From: Planctomycetota bacterium
GTDB taxonomy: Bacteria > Planctomycetota > Planctomycetia > Pirellulales > Pirellulaceae
Assembly (NCBI GenBank): GCA_026692865.1
Contig: JAPLNI010000028.1
Location: 1 to 64,000 of the forward strand
Direction of reading: 5' to 3'
Length of the DNA: 64,000 nt
The position numbers and the translations under genes were made by a program. The notes below the pieces were generated by a model. That model was not told the origin of the DNA, did no database searches, and saw only the letters and a list, made by a program, of their open reading frames with translations. Positions 54,601 to 63,906 of this stretch are shown here, one piece after another. The first letter of the stretch is position 1. Each line of letters starts with the position of its first letter.

Positions 54601-54911
54601 AATGTGAGCCGTGATTCCTTTACCAATTTGTTCCACCAGTAATATAAACGTGCCTGATTATCCATGCGCCGATTATGAGCTGGGCATGAATTAACAAATG
54701 CCGTGACCGTTATGGTTGCGGCATCGCATAGATCAGAATACGGGAAAGAACCTTAAGCGAGGATTAAGCGAAGACAAAATTACGTGCGATTTCCAGAATT
54801 GATCCCCTGAAATGGGGGGATCATACAGTAGACTGCCCAGCGACGGACAATTAAACTTTCAGCCGTGAAGGAATCTCAATTGTTGACCCGTCAGCGCAGA
54901 AACTTGGCAAT
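54601..54911. other. Divergent region with PmrA-like box and hairpin
   Basis: 311 bp between the EF-hand gene and the ATP-grasp gene. It holds CTTAAG-N5-ATTAAG at 54752-54768 and a stem GATCCCC/GGGGATC (arms 54801-54807 and 54816-54822) in the leader of the plus-strand operon. No coding region was found. Confidence 0.5.
54752..54771. promoter_or_regulatory. Direct-repeat box for an OmpR-type regulator
   Basis: TTAAGCGA occurs at 54753-54760 and 54764-54771, exactly 11 bp apart, giving CTTAAG-CGAGG-ATTAAG. OmpR/PhoB-type regulators bind direct repeats 11 bp apart, and the PmrA/QseB consensus in proteobacteria is YTTAAK-N5-YTTAAK, matched here at all but one position. It lies about 150 bp from either flanking start codon. 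Confidence 0.5.
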
Positions 54912-57611
54912 ATGGAATATTGGGATGGACAGGATGACTCGGCGCGCCTCACATCGCTTATTCCAGAATATCGGTCATCCAACCAGAGATTTGATGAGAT
55001 TTTGTCTCGTTCGCCCGACCAGTTGCGACGCTGGTTTCGAGTTCTAACGGGCCAAGACACCCCTAAAACCGCGATCCCGTCCAATCTTAGGCAGCCTCAC
55101 GCAGGCATGAACGCTGCGTTGACTGGCTCCGTCAGTTATGTTCCTCCGACTTCGAAATCTGTTTCAGATCGTTGGCGGGTCGCTAAGAATCGCTTGCTGG
55201 AATACACCGGTGGGGTCGCTTCGGATTCAGATTCGCGACGTCTTTGGGAGGTCGACCCGATTCCGTTTGTTTTGGATATCGAAGATTGGCTGCACCTTTC
55301 GCGGGGGATTGCTCAGCGGGCCAAGCTTTTAGATCTGATCCTGAAGGACGTCTACGGACCTCAGAAACTTTTATCAAAAGGTTCTCTGCCTCCCGAGTTT
55401 TTCTTTGGGCATGAGGGATACATGCAAGGCATGCAGGGAACGGCGAGCCCTGATAAGCCGATGATCAGCCTGTACGCGGCGCAGCTTTGTCGAGACGGTT
55501 ATGGCGAGTGGTTTGTTATCGCGGACCGAACTCAAGGACCAAGCGGCGGTGGCTATGTGGTTGAGAACCGGATTGCACTTTCAAAGGTACTTCCTAACGA
55601 GTTTCATGACTTGTTGGTTCAGCGATCAGCACCGTTTTTTGCAACGCTTTTGGAGTCAATTGCAAAGAATGCTTTGCCTCGAGATGGTTCGCCAGTGGAT
55701 CGCGAGGCTAGAAGTGTTCTGCTTAGTCCAGGTACTAAGAGCCCGACCTATTTCGAAGATGCATATCTCGCTCGCTATCTCGGCTATGCATTAGCTCAAG
55801 CTGACGATCTCACGGTGCGGAATCGTCGCGTGTATTTGAAAACACTCAGCGACTTGGTTCCGGTGGGTACGTTGCTACGAAGAATTCGCGACATGGATTG
55901 TGATCCATTGGAACTTGCCAGTTCAGCTCAAGGTATTCCAGGGTTATGTCAAGCGAGCCGCGACGGGACTATTGCGGTAGCGAATCCACTTGGATGTGGC
56001 TGGGCTGAGATTCCAGCACTGCATTCGTTTCTTCCAAGGCTATGTAATGAGATTCTTGGGCAGGATCTAATATTGCGAAGCTGGCCGTCGTGGTGGTGTG
56101 GTGACCAGAGTTCGCGACAGTACGTAACGAATAACTTGAATCAGTTGGTCGTTCGAGATTCGATGGCACGATCCAGTGGCCTGCGATGGACAGGAGCACA
56201 ATTGAATCAAGATCAGCGAACGAAATCACTCAACGCAATTCAAAAGAGCCCTTGGAGTTATGTTGCGTCGCCTCCGCTTCAGTTCTCGACGGTTCCAACG
56301 TGGCATAATCAACAGGTGGTCGGTTGGCCAATGGCGATGCGAGTCTTTGCGACTGCGACAGACAATGATTTTCAAGTGCTCAGCGGCGGTATTGCTCGCG
56401 TCGCCGACAATCCCGATCGACTGTCCGAGTCGTTAGCCTCTGGAACAATGAGCAAGGATGTTTGGGTTCTTGGTAACAGCCCTGTCAAACCGGTTACACT
56501 GCGACGACCAACGGTTACATCGCTCGAGTTTCGACGTTCCAGCTATGACTTGCCGAGTCGTGTTGCCGAGCATCTTTATTGGCTCGGGAGATGGACAGAA
56601 CGCTCTGAAGGAATGATTCGACATGCTCGATGTTGTGTGAATCGACTCACTGGAGAAGTCGATCAAGAGTTACTTCCGGTCATATCTGTTGTCGTTGACG
56701 CAATCGAAGAGCGAGAACAAAGCCAACAGCCGATCATCACCGAACCCGAAGCGCTGAGTGCTCATCTTCGTCGACAGATTACGCAGTTCGTCTTTGGTGC
56801 TTCAAACCTTAATTCGTTTGCTGCCGCTCTGGTTGGTGTCCGTCGCAATGCGACGGCAATTAGGGATCGACTGAGCTTGGATAGTTGGCAAATTCTTTCG
56901 CAGTTAGATCTCGGTGTACTCTTCCCACATCCCGTGGAAGGTTGTCAATTGGGTGACATTCAAGTTCTTTTGAGCGATATACTCGATCACTTCACAGGGT
57001 TTGCCGGTTTGGTCGCAGAGAACATGACACGGGGTCCAGGTTGGCAGTTTCTGGACATGGGACGACGGATCGAACGTGCTACCAATCAGTTGCGGCTGAT
57101 AGAAAGTTGGGTGGTGCCCGAGTATTCAAGGCAAGCTTCGCTACTTGAGTCGTTACTCGAGATCATGGACAGTTCAATGACCTATCGTTATCGATATTTG
57201 TCGAGTATAGAACCGGGACCATTGGTCGACTTGCTGCTCGTAGATCAGTCCAACCCACGTGCTGCAGCTTTTCAATTTGCTCAGCTTGATGAACACGTCA
57301 AATCCCTGACAGCACTCGATCCAACGGGCCTTGGTCTTCAGCGACAACAGATCCAGAATTGTCGCGCGACGCTTCGACTTTTGGATGTGGATGGAGTAGT
57401 GATGATTGATCATGAATCTGGAAAGATGCTTAATGCTGCCCAAGATCTTGCGGCCGGACGATTGGCAACCAGCGGTGCGACTCGTCCTGAATTGAGGCGG
57501 CTAGTTACGGAGTTGACAGGCGTGCTTAATAAGCTTGCCGACTATCTCGCTGAACGATTTTTTACGCACACTGCAGCTACGCAAAGATTGGGGGATGCGG
57601 CTACGCAATAG
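54912..57611 (+). CDS. Fusion of circularly permuted ATP-grasp and alpha-E domains
   Basis: 899 residues. The first 540 match the DUF404/DUF407 circularly permuted ATP-grasp family (HEGYMQGMQGTASP, YAAQLCRDGYGEWFVIADRTQGPSGGGYVVENR, IPGLCQASRDGTIAVANPLG). From about 543 the DUF403 alpha-E domain begins (LPSRVAEHLYWLGRWTERSEG) and runs to the end. In many bacteria these are separate genes; here they are fused. Published comparative work places this ATP-grasp, alpha-E and transglutaminase set in a putative peptide-ligation pathway of unknown product. It precedes the transglutaminase gene by 15 bp. Confidence 0.88.
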   Translation: MEYWDGQDDSARLTSLIPEYRSSNQRFDEILSRSPDQLRRWFRVLTGQDTPKTAIPSNLRQPHAGMNAALTGSVSYVPPTSKSVSDRWRVAKNRLLEYTGGVASDSDSRRLWEVDPIPFVLDIEDWLHLSRGIAQRAKLLDLILKDVYGPQKLLSKGSLPPEFFFGHEGYMQGMQGTASPDKPMISLYAAQLCRDGYGEWFVIADRTQGPSGGGYVVENRIALSKVLPNEFHDLLVQRSAPFFATLLESIAKNALPRDGSPVDREARSVLLSPGTKSPTYFEDAYLARYLGYALAQADDLTVRNRRVYLKTLSDLVPVGTLLRRIRDMDCDPLELASSAQGIPGLCQASRDGTIAVANPLGCGWAEIPALHSFLPRLCNEILGQDLILRSWPSWWCGDQSSRQYVTNNLNQLVVRDSMARSSGLRWTGAQLNQDQRTKSLNAIQKSPWSYVASPPLQFSTVPTWHNQQVVGWPMAMRVFATATDNDFQVLSGGIARVADNPDRLSESLASGTMSKDVWVLGNSPVKPVTLRRPTVTSLEFRRSSYDLPSRVAEHLYWLGRWTERSEGMIRHARCCVNRLTGEVDQELLPVISVVVDAIEEREQSQQPIITEPEALSAHLRRQITQFVFGASNLNSFAAALVGVRRNATAIRDRLSLDSWQILSQLDLGVLFPHPVEGCQLGDIQVLLSDILDHFTGFAGLVAENMTRGPGWQFLDMGRRIERATNQLRLIESWVVPEYSRQASLLESLLEIMDSSMTYRYRYLSSIEPGPLVDLLLVDQSNPRAAAFQFAQLDEHVKSLTALDPTGLGLQRQQIQNCRATLRLLDVDGVVMIDHESGKMLNAAQDLAAGRLATSGATRPELRRLVTELTGVLNKLADYLAERFFTHTAATQRLGDAATQ

Positions 57612-57626
57612 CCGCTTTTCAATCTC

Positions 57627-58607
57627 ATGCGATACCGAGTCACACATACTACGAAGTACGAATACAGTTCGGCTGTTTCATTATCCCACAACCAAAATCG
57701 ATTGCGACCGCGATCGTTGGACTATCAAACGGTTTTTGATCCTTCGGTTGCGATCTCTCCCGAACCGAGAACGCGTCAGCGTTGGATCGATAGCTTCGGG
57801 AATGAAACCGAGTTTTTCTCGATCGAACAATCGCATCGAGAAATGACAGTTTGTGCGACTAGCGAAGTCGACAGGACTACTCCTCGAACGGCTGGTCTAG
57901 GTCAAGTTGCTTGGGAAGAAATTGTTCGCAATGTGATGTCTCCATTGAATCCAGAGACAAGACTTGCCTCGCAATTTGCTTTCGATTCTCGATACGCAAA
58001 GAAATCGCAACAAGCGTACGACTACGCCGTGAAGAGCTTTGTGCCTGGTCGATCCGTGATGGGATGCGCAATTGATTTAACTCGTCGAATATTTCAAGAG
58101 TTCGAGTATGATCCGCAAGCGACGCAAGTCTCGACACCGACCCTAGCCGTTCTGGAAGGTAGACGCGGGGTTTGCCAGGATTTTGCTCACGTTAAAATTG
58201 CATGCATGCGTTCGATGGGAATTCCGTGTCGTTATGTAAGTGGTTATCTGCTTACGCATGCACCCGAAGGAAAGACGAAGCTTATCGGAAGCGATGCCTC
58301 TCATGCTTGGGTCAGCGTCTATATGGGCCAAGGTCATTGGGTTGATTTCGATCCGACGAACAACCTGCTACCAACGGTTGAGCACATCACGATTGGCTGG
58401 GGGCGTGACTATGGTGACGTGTGTCCTGTCCAAGGAGTACTCATCGGCGGTGGTGCGACGATCTTGACGGTCAGTGTTGATGTTCGGCCTCTTGAACCAA
58501 TAGCTTCACCATTAGGTAACTCAACGATTCAGAACTCAAGTCAACGAGACGCTAACTCGCAAATGCAGACAAACCAAGAGAGCTTACGGGAGTTACCGAA
58601 AAATTGA
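57627..58607 (+). CDS. Transglutaminase-like cysteine protease
   Basis: 326 residues. An N-terminal beta domain (MRYRVTHTTKYEYSSAVSLSHNQ) is typical of the bacterial transglutaminase-like family. The catalytic triad is C183 (RRGVCQDFAHV), H226 (DASHAWVSV) and D240 or D242 (GHWVDFDPTNN). It probably hydrolyses or transfers the peptide bonds formed by the upstream ATP-grasp protein. No signal peptide is visible, so it acts in the cytoplasm. Its stop overlaps the next start (TTGA). Confidence 0.9.
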   Translation: MRYRVTHTTKYEYSSAVSLSHNQNRLRPRSLDYQTVFDPSVAISPEPRTRQRWIDSFGNETEFFSIEQSHREMTVCATSEVDRTTPRTAGLGQVAWEEIVRNVMSPLNPETRLASQFAFDSRYAKKSQQAYDYAVKSFVPGRSVMGCAIDLTRRIFQEFEYDPQATQVSTPTLAVLEGRRGVCQDFAHVKIACMRSMGIPCRYVSGYLLTHAPEGKTKLIGSDASHAWVSVYMGQGHWVDFDPTNNLLPTVEHITIGWGRDYGDVCPVQGVLIGGGATILTVSVDVRPLEPIASPLGNSTIQNSSQRDANSQMQTNQESLRELPKN

Positions 58608-59587
58608 ATCGATTGATCGTTGGCTGTGGATACGTTGGTTCGGAGATCGCTCGGATATGGTTAGCGAAAGGTGATTCGGTCTACGCAATTACAAGATCAA
58701 CGAGTCGTGTCGAAGAATTGAAGCGTCTTGGAATTCAACCCGTCGTGTGGGATTGGTATCGACCTAGCGTTAGTGATAACTTGCTCGTCTTGCCCAAGAT
58801 CGATTCAGTTGTAGTTTGCGTGAGTCATGCTCCTGTGGAGGGTATTACTCCTGAGAAAACGCACACGCTGGGTTTGGATAATTTGCTTCATCATTGGCTT
58901 CATGACTCTGAAGACGGGTTTCCGGCGTGTTGGTGTTACGTATCGACTACAGGAGTCTATGCACCACGTGATGATGGCGGTTGGGTGGATGAAGAGGCGG
59001 AGGTGTTGCCGCTAAGACCAGGATCTATCGCCGCAAAGGCCGCAGAGGATTGGTTCGAACGCGAGATATTCTCTCGGGTGCAGTCTGGCATGGCGAATAA
59101 TGCTTTATTACACGGATGTATTCTTCGCGCAGCAGGTATCTATGGTCCAGGTAGAATTCCTCGGTTGGATGTGCTCATTAACAACGAGCCAATTGCGATC
59201 GATCCAGAAAGCTATTTAAACTTGATTCATGTCGTGGACTTGGCTGGAATTGTTGCTTCGGTTTTTGATGGTCTAACACCACATCGGATGTACAATGTTG
59301 CGGACGGGAATCCGGTACGGCGACGCGATTACTACGATTTTATTGCTCGACAAATTGGAAGTTTGCCGCCGCGATTTGAATTCGCAAACAAACAGATTCA
59401 GATCATGAATTCGCCTGTTCATGCATTCGCGAAAGTCCAATCCGATGCGAGCACAAGCAAGCCTGCAGCGAGAAGTCGCGGCGAGGGAAGCAAGCGAATC
59501 AGAACGGATTTGCTCAAAGAGTCCGTCCCCTATTCGTTTCAGTTCCCCAATTTCCAGGCAGGTCTGACTCCGCTATTACCAAAATGA
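58604..59587 (+). CDS. NAD-dependent epimerase/dehydratase (extended SDR)
   Basis: A TTG start overlapping the previous stop by four bases gives 327 residues. The Rossmann motif is short and N-terminal (LIVGCGYVGSEIARIW). GVYAPRDDGGWVDEE and the substrate region LLHGCILRAAGIYGPGRIPRLD follow. The usual YxxxK pair is not evident in the second motif; SIAAKAAEDWF carries a lysine but no tyrosine four residues before it. Activity is therefore uncertain: perhaps an SDR of the YeeZ kind. The tight overlap ties it to the transglutaminase operon. Confidence 0.78.
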   Translation: MNRLIVGCGYVGSEIARIWLAKGDSVYAITRSTSRVEELKRLGIQPVVWDWYRPSVSDNLLVLPKIDSVVVCVSHAPVEGITPEKTHTLGLDNLLHHWLHDSEDGFPACWCYVSTTGVYAPRDDGGWVDEEAEVLPLRPGSIAAKAAEDWFEREIFSRVQSGMANNALLHGCILRAAGIYGPGRIPRLDVLINNEPIAIDPESYLNLIHVVDLAGIVASVFDGLTPHRMYNVADGNPVRRRDYYDFIARQIGSLPPRFEFANKQIQIMNSPVHAFAKVQSDASTSKPAARSRGEGSKRIRTDLLKESVPYSFQFPNFQAGLTPLLPK

Positions 59588-59762
59588 CGACGCGTGGGAC
59601 CGTTGCAATCGTCACTATCGGCAGAGGCGTTCCATAAGCCGATTCATCCGATCCTCGCGAAAAATTCATCTTCGTTTGTGTTTTCCGAAATGTACTGCAG
59701 CTAGTAGACTATGTGGTCGGTGGGCATGTTTCACTCGAGCAAATACAATCCTAAACCTAAAT

Positions 59763-61532
59763 ATGTCGATTTTTCGTTATCCGCTTGGGCTTCTACTGAT
59801 TCTCGGCATAGCCGCGCATGCTTCGGTTTTGTGGCAACATTTTACCGCAATGTGGGATTCGAATTCGTTTCGATTTTTTCCGCTTGCGATCGTAATCGCG
59901 ATTTTTGTCGCTTATTATCGGCAGGATAGACTCGTTCCATCGGTCCCTTCGGTCGAAGGCGAATCGGAAGAATCAGTATTGAGCTTGCCAAAGTCGCCGG
60001 TAAATGGGTCCGTCGTTGCGGTCGGAATGGCGTTGTCGGTGATTGGAGCTTTTTTAACGTCCATCATGGCAACTCCGACGCTGGGTTGGATGAGCTTTTT
60101 GCTTTTTCTTTGCGTCGTGATTTACGCTGGGTATGGCAATCAGGGAATCAAGGCTATGTGGCCTTCGTTGGTGATCCTAGCCATGTTTCGTTTCATTCCT
60201 GATTCGACGGATAGATATGTTGTGATGGTTTTGCAGAAAGTCGCATCGCTATTGGCAAGTGTGTTTATGGATGGACTTGGTTGGATTCACGTTCGCGAGG
60301 GAGCGATGCTATCGGTGGCGTCGGCTAAGCTCGAAGTTCTCGAAGCTTGTAGCGGTATTCGGTCGTTGTTCTCGAGCCTCACGGTGATTTTCGCTTGGGG
60401 GATTGTGAGAAGCTACGGACCTTTGCGACATGTTTTCAACTTACTTCAAACATTTTTCTGGGTCATTGTATTTAATGCTCTCAGGGTCGTTCTTATATGG
60501 CTATTTCATTCAAGAGGCTGGGTGTCGATGACGGAAGGACTTCCGTTGGAGATTATAACTACGGTCATTTTTTTGATGATCCTTGCGATGGCTTTAAGTA
60601 CCGATCAATTGATAACGGCGTTTACTTTAAAGGAAGGTCTCGTTGATGCAGAGAATCCTCGATCCTTGCGGGTCGCAAGAACAGCCGATTCGTCTTGGAA
60701 GTGGTCCCTAGGGAGTTCGTTTGCGATTGCATGGATGGTAGGGCTAGGGCTTGCAACCGTAGTCTCGCTGCGAATGTTGATGTCGTTTTCGACGATTGCT
60801 TCGGGTACGGTTACATTTCCGGTGCCGACGAAAGAATTGCTCGGTCCGCAAATTGATGGGTGGGTAGTAACGGACTTCTCGCATATTGAGCGATTCAACA
60901 AGCATCTGCTCGGTGAAAACACTTATCAGTGGACTCTCAGGAAGGGCAAGAAACAAGCGTTGCTTTCCTTGGATCAAGCAGCAACCCAAATGGAAGATCC
61001 TGACTTGCATTTTTCTTCACTTGGGTGGTCCGCAACGTTTGTTGACACTGACAAAACACCGACGGTCAAAGATCAACCGTTGACGCCCGTTGCCGATAAA
61101 AAGAACGATCAAGAGAAAGCCGATCCTGCGGTTGACAATCCGGCAACCGAAGAAGTCACCGCGCCTAATGAGGATGGGCTGTCGGGGGCGTATCGCCAAC
61201 TTGCGATTAGCAAACGCGGTGGAGCATCGGGAGTGGTTTTGTTTGCGAAAATCGGAGCTTCTGGAGAGTTGCTATCAGTCCCTGAAACTGTAGATGGATT
61301 CTCGGTCGATTTCTTGCTTCAACGCCTTCGCGATGGAATCGCAACATTGTTAGGGAACAACAATGCGGCGAACGACTCGCCTTTTGGAAAAAGTTCCGCG
61401 AGCCGAATGTTGCGTTTGACATCTATCCCCAACGTCGAAGTAAAGGCGGAGGACATTAAAGAGTTGAAGAAACTTCTCGTCGCTTCGGAAGAGACACTCC
61501 GCAAATCCAGCCTTTTTGAAGCCGGAAAGTAA
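59763..61532 (+). CDS. Exosortase (EpsH/XrtU-like)
   Basis: The ATG at 59763 is chosen over 59676 because it begins the first membrane helix (MSIFRYPLGLLLILGIAAHA). 589 residues. About eight helices precede the catalytic region: C196 in EACSGIRSLFSSL, R241 in VFNALRVVLIW, and a histidine (H249) in LFHSRGW as a possible third residue. The C-terminal half (about 300-589) is a soluble extracytoplasmic domain with an Asp/Lys/Pro linker. Exosortases cut and sort PEP-CTERM-like substrates during exopolysaccharide-linked export. The long domain suggests the planctomycete/verrucomicrobial XrtU type. Confidence 0.85.
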   Translation: MSIFRYPLGLLLILGIAAHASVLWQHFTAMWDSNSFRFFPLAIVIAIFVAYYRQDRLVPSVPSVEGESEESVLSLPKSPVNGSVVAVGMALSVIGAFLTSIMATPTLGWMSFLLFLCVVIYAGYGNQGIKAMWPSLVILAMFRFIPDSTDRYVVMVLQKVASLLASVFMDGLGWIHVREGAMLSVASAKLEVLEACSGIRSLFSSLTVIFAWGIVRSYGPLRHVFNLLQTFFWVIVFNALRVVLIWLFHSRGWVSMTEGLPLEIITTVIFLMILAMALSTDQLITAFTLKEGLVDAENPRSLRVARTADSSWKWSLGSSFAIAWMVGLGLATVVSLRMLMSFSTIASGTVTFPVPTKELLGPQIDGWVVTDFSHIERFNKHLLGENTYQWTLRKGKKQALLSLDQAATQMEDPDLHFSSLGWSATFVDTDKTPTVKDQPLTPVADKKNDQEKADPAVDNPATEEVTAPNEDGLSGAYRQLAISKRGGASGVVLFAKIGASGELLSVPETVDGFSVDFLLQRLRDGIATLLGNNNAANDSPFGKSSASRMLRLTSIPNVEVKAEDIKELKKLLVASEETLRKSSLFEAGK

Positions 61533-61823
61533 CATAATCTTTCGGGGCGTTGGGCTGTTACGCCAGCGGCAGGCAGAGAAGCAAGGCGGAAAAATGATGG
61601 GCATAGTTTGGAGCAATTCTTTCGAATGAGCATGCCGGACGGGGCGTTGGTCCCATCCTACACTGGGCTCGCATTGGGCTTGATTCTGATGCGCGCCTTA
61701 TTGCATGTCCATCTTCCGTCGACCATGATCTTATGGGACCGGATTGTGCCTTAGTGATTTCGGATCATAATTCAGGCTTTCCAAATAGACGAAACCAGAC
61801 CAACGAGAAGCGAGCTTGATCGA

Positions 61824-63206
61824 ATGACGAACGAAACGCCGGTACAGGGTGAGAATCAGAAGTGGTGGAACGGGCTGACCGGCTATCACTGGTTCGTATT
61901 CGCGATGGCTTCCATGGCTTGGTTATTCGACTGTCTCGATCAACAGATTTTTATTCTTGTTCGCAAAGATGCTTTGAAGTATCTTTTGCCTCCTGGTCTT
62001 GATAGTAACCAGATCGGTGCATATGCCGCTTACTCGACCAGCATTTTCATGATTGGTTGGGCGACGGGTGGATTGATTTTTGGATCGGTCGGCGATTGGT
62101 TTGGGCGAGCAAAAACGTTGACGATCACGGTCCTGCTCTACTCGGTTTTCACAGGCTTATCTGCTTTTTCGCAGGGTTGGGTAAGCTTTGCCATTTTTCG
62201 ATTCATCACTGGACTTGGTGTTGGGGGTGTATTTGGTGTTGCAGTGACGTTGGTTGCCGACAGTCTTCCGGCGCGTTCGCGGACGGGCGCATTAGGAACA
62301 TTGCAAGCCCTTTCTGCCGTGGGAAATATCTCCTCGGGCTTGATCTATATGTACGTGTCGTCACTGGTTAAAAGCGAAACCATTGCAGCATCTGAAAGTT
62401 GGAAATGGATGTTTGTCATTGGTGCGTTGCCCGCTTTTCTGTGTGTCTTCTTGCAGATGAAATTGAAGGAACCTGAGGCTTGGGTCAAGGCGCGGGCCGA
62501 GGGGAAAATCACCGGGGTAAAGTTTGGGTCCTATTTCGCATTGTTTGGGGACGCCCGATGGAGGAAGTCGGCACTCTTTGGAATGATGCTTTGCGTTGCT
62601 GGGATCATTGGAATTTGGGGGATTGGGTTCTTCGCACCCGACTTAGTTCGCGATGTGATTACCAACAACTTGAAGGAGAAAGGGGTTGCCGAAGAGTTGA
62701 TCGCTGCCGAGGCTTCGAAGTGGGTCGCGATCAACGGAATCTTGCAAAACATCGGCGCGTTTTTCGGGATGCTCTCATTTACCTACATCGCTCAAAAGAT
62801 AGGGCGAAGACCGACCTTCGTAATCGCTTTTCTTTCGGCAATGGCGATTACAATCATTTACTTTCAAACGTTCAACGGAGTCCAGCATGTATGGATGAGT
62901 TCCGTCATGGGCTTCTTCCACATGTCACTGTTTGCTGGTTTCGCGATTTATCTACCTGAGTTGTTCCCGATACGTTTAAGAAGCACCGGAACCAGCTTCT
63001 GCTACAACGTTGGACGTTACTTAGCTGCAACAGGCCCTGTGACTCTTGGTTTACTGCAATTGAAACTTGCTGAGAACGCAAAGACTCCGGCAGATCGCAT
63101 CGATGCTTTCCGAGATGCTTGCAGCTATATGAGCGTCGTGTTCCTTATTGGAATCATCGCAATTGCGTTCTTGCCGGAAACGAAAGGCAAACCCCTTCCG
63201 GAGTAG
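61824..63206 (+). CDS. MFS transporter
   Basis: 460 residues with twelve hydrophobic helices. MFS marker between helices 2 and 3 is GDWFGRAKTLTITV, repeated as GRRPTFVIAF between helices 8 and 9. FRFITGLGVGGVFGVAVTLVAD is helix 4. It looks like the aromatic acid or sugar acid/proton symporter group. Substrate unknown. The start ATG at 61824 has GAGAAGCGAG upstream. No related enzyme gene is adjacent. Confidence 0.9.
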   Translation: MTNETPVQGENQKWWNGLTGYHWFVFAMASMAWLFDCLDQQIFILVRKDALKYLLPPGLDSNQIGAYAAYSTSIFMIGWATGGLIFGSVGDWFGRAKTLTITVLLYSVFTGLSAFSQGWVSFAIFRFITGLGVGGVFGVAVTLVADSLPARSRTGALGTLQALSAVGNISSGLIYMYVSSLVKSETIAASESWKWMFVIGALPAFLCVFLQMKLKEPEAWVKARAEGKITGVKFGSYFALFGDARWRKSALFGMMLCVAGIIGIWGIGFFAPDLVRDVITNNLKEKGVAEELIAAEASKWVAINGILQNIGAFFGMLSFTYIAQKIGRRPTFVIAFLSAMAITIIYFQTFNGVQHVWMSSVMGFFHMSLFAGFAIYLPELFPIRLRSTGTSFCYNVGRYLAATGPVTLGLLQLKLAENAKTPADRIDAFRDACSYMSVVFLIGIIAIAFLPETKGKPLPE

Positions 63207-63230
63207 TTTTCCCGAACAGTTCTTATTCAG

Positions 63231-63665
63231 TTATTTCATTAGCGATCGCAGGATACTGGTCAAGATCGCTTGAAAGACGGGATCTATTTTTTCAAACGTG
63301 CGATCTTCGGCTTGCATTTGTACGAGGTAGGTGTAGGGTCGCACGGTGAAGGCTAGGAGCTTAGAAGTAATGAGAAGGTCGAGGCAATAAAACTGCAATT
63401 CCAGCCCCCTACTATCGTCGATCCCCAAGCCAGGGTCGATTTCGGCTGATTCCAGTTGGTCGTATTCCTCTTTCAAGGCAGGCAGCGCCGCTTCCAGAAC
63501 TTCTCGCGGGGGCGAATTCCATGGATAGCGAATCAAAGAAAAGAAAGCCGCTTCTGGGCTATCGATCGTAAAACCAATCGGTCCGTCCGGGGAAGCGTCT
63601 TCAGAGAACGTCCAGTTCTCGGGATAAATACACTCTAGATCGAGTCCGTTATAAGTTGCAGGCAT
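63231..63665 (-). CDS. Conserved hypothetical protein
   Basis: 144 residues, no membrane segment, with a beta-rich pattern beginning LECIYPENWTFSEDASPDG and IGFTIDSPEAAFFSLIRYPWN. The fold may be like PsbP-type or DUF1795 lipoprotein domains but no firm match is possible. Codon use looks real and the ORF is convergent with the MFS gene. Confidence 0.6.
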   Translation of the reverse strand: MPATYNGLDLECIYPENWTFSEDASPDGPIGFTIDSPEAAFFSLIRYPWNSPPREVLEAALPALKEEYDQLESAEIDPGLGIDDSRGLELQFYCLDLLITSKLLAFTVRPYTYLVQMQAEDRTFEKIDPVFQAILTSILRSLMK

Positions 63666-63766
63666 GGCTTTGAAATTGGATTCTTTGGTGCTGTAAATTT
63701 AGGTGCGGGAAATTTGGATTCGGAAAGCTTTATCGCTAGTGCTTCTGCGCAATTTAACTTTGGGGT

Positions 63767-63790
63767 AGCTGAATTCGTAAAAATTCAGCT
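63767..63790. other. Inverted repeat in the right-hand gap
   Basis: AGCTGAATT and AATTCAGCT are separated by 6 bases (CGTAAA). A 5-bp stem with loop TTAC (63827-63840) lies 37 bp further right and matches 18 of 19 bases of the motif at 5298. No gene here explains either. Confidence 0.4.
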
Positions 63791-63906
63791 GTCGATGAAA
63801 ACAATTGTAAAAGCTTATGTTTACATATGTCTTACGACATCTGCTAGGAGTACAAATCCCGGTTTACTATCTGGGCAAAGCATCAGTGAGTTTTAGGTGC
63901 TGAAAC

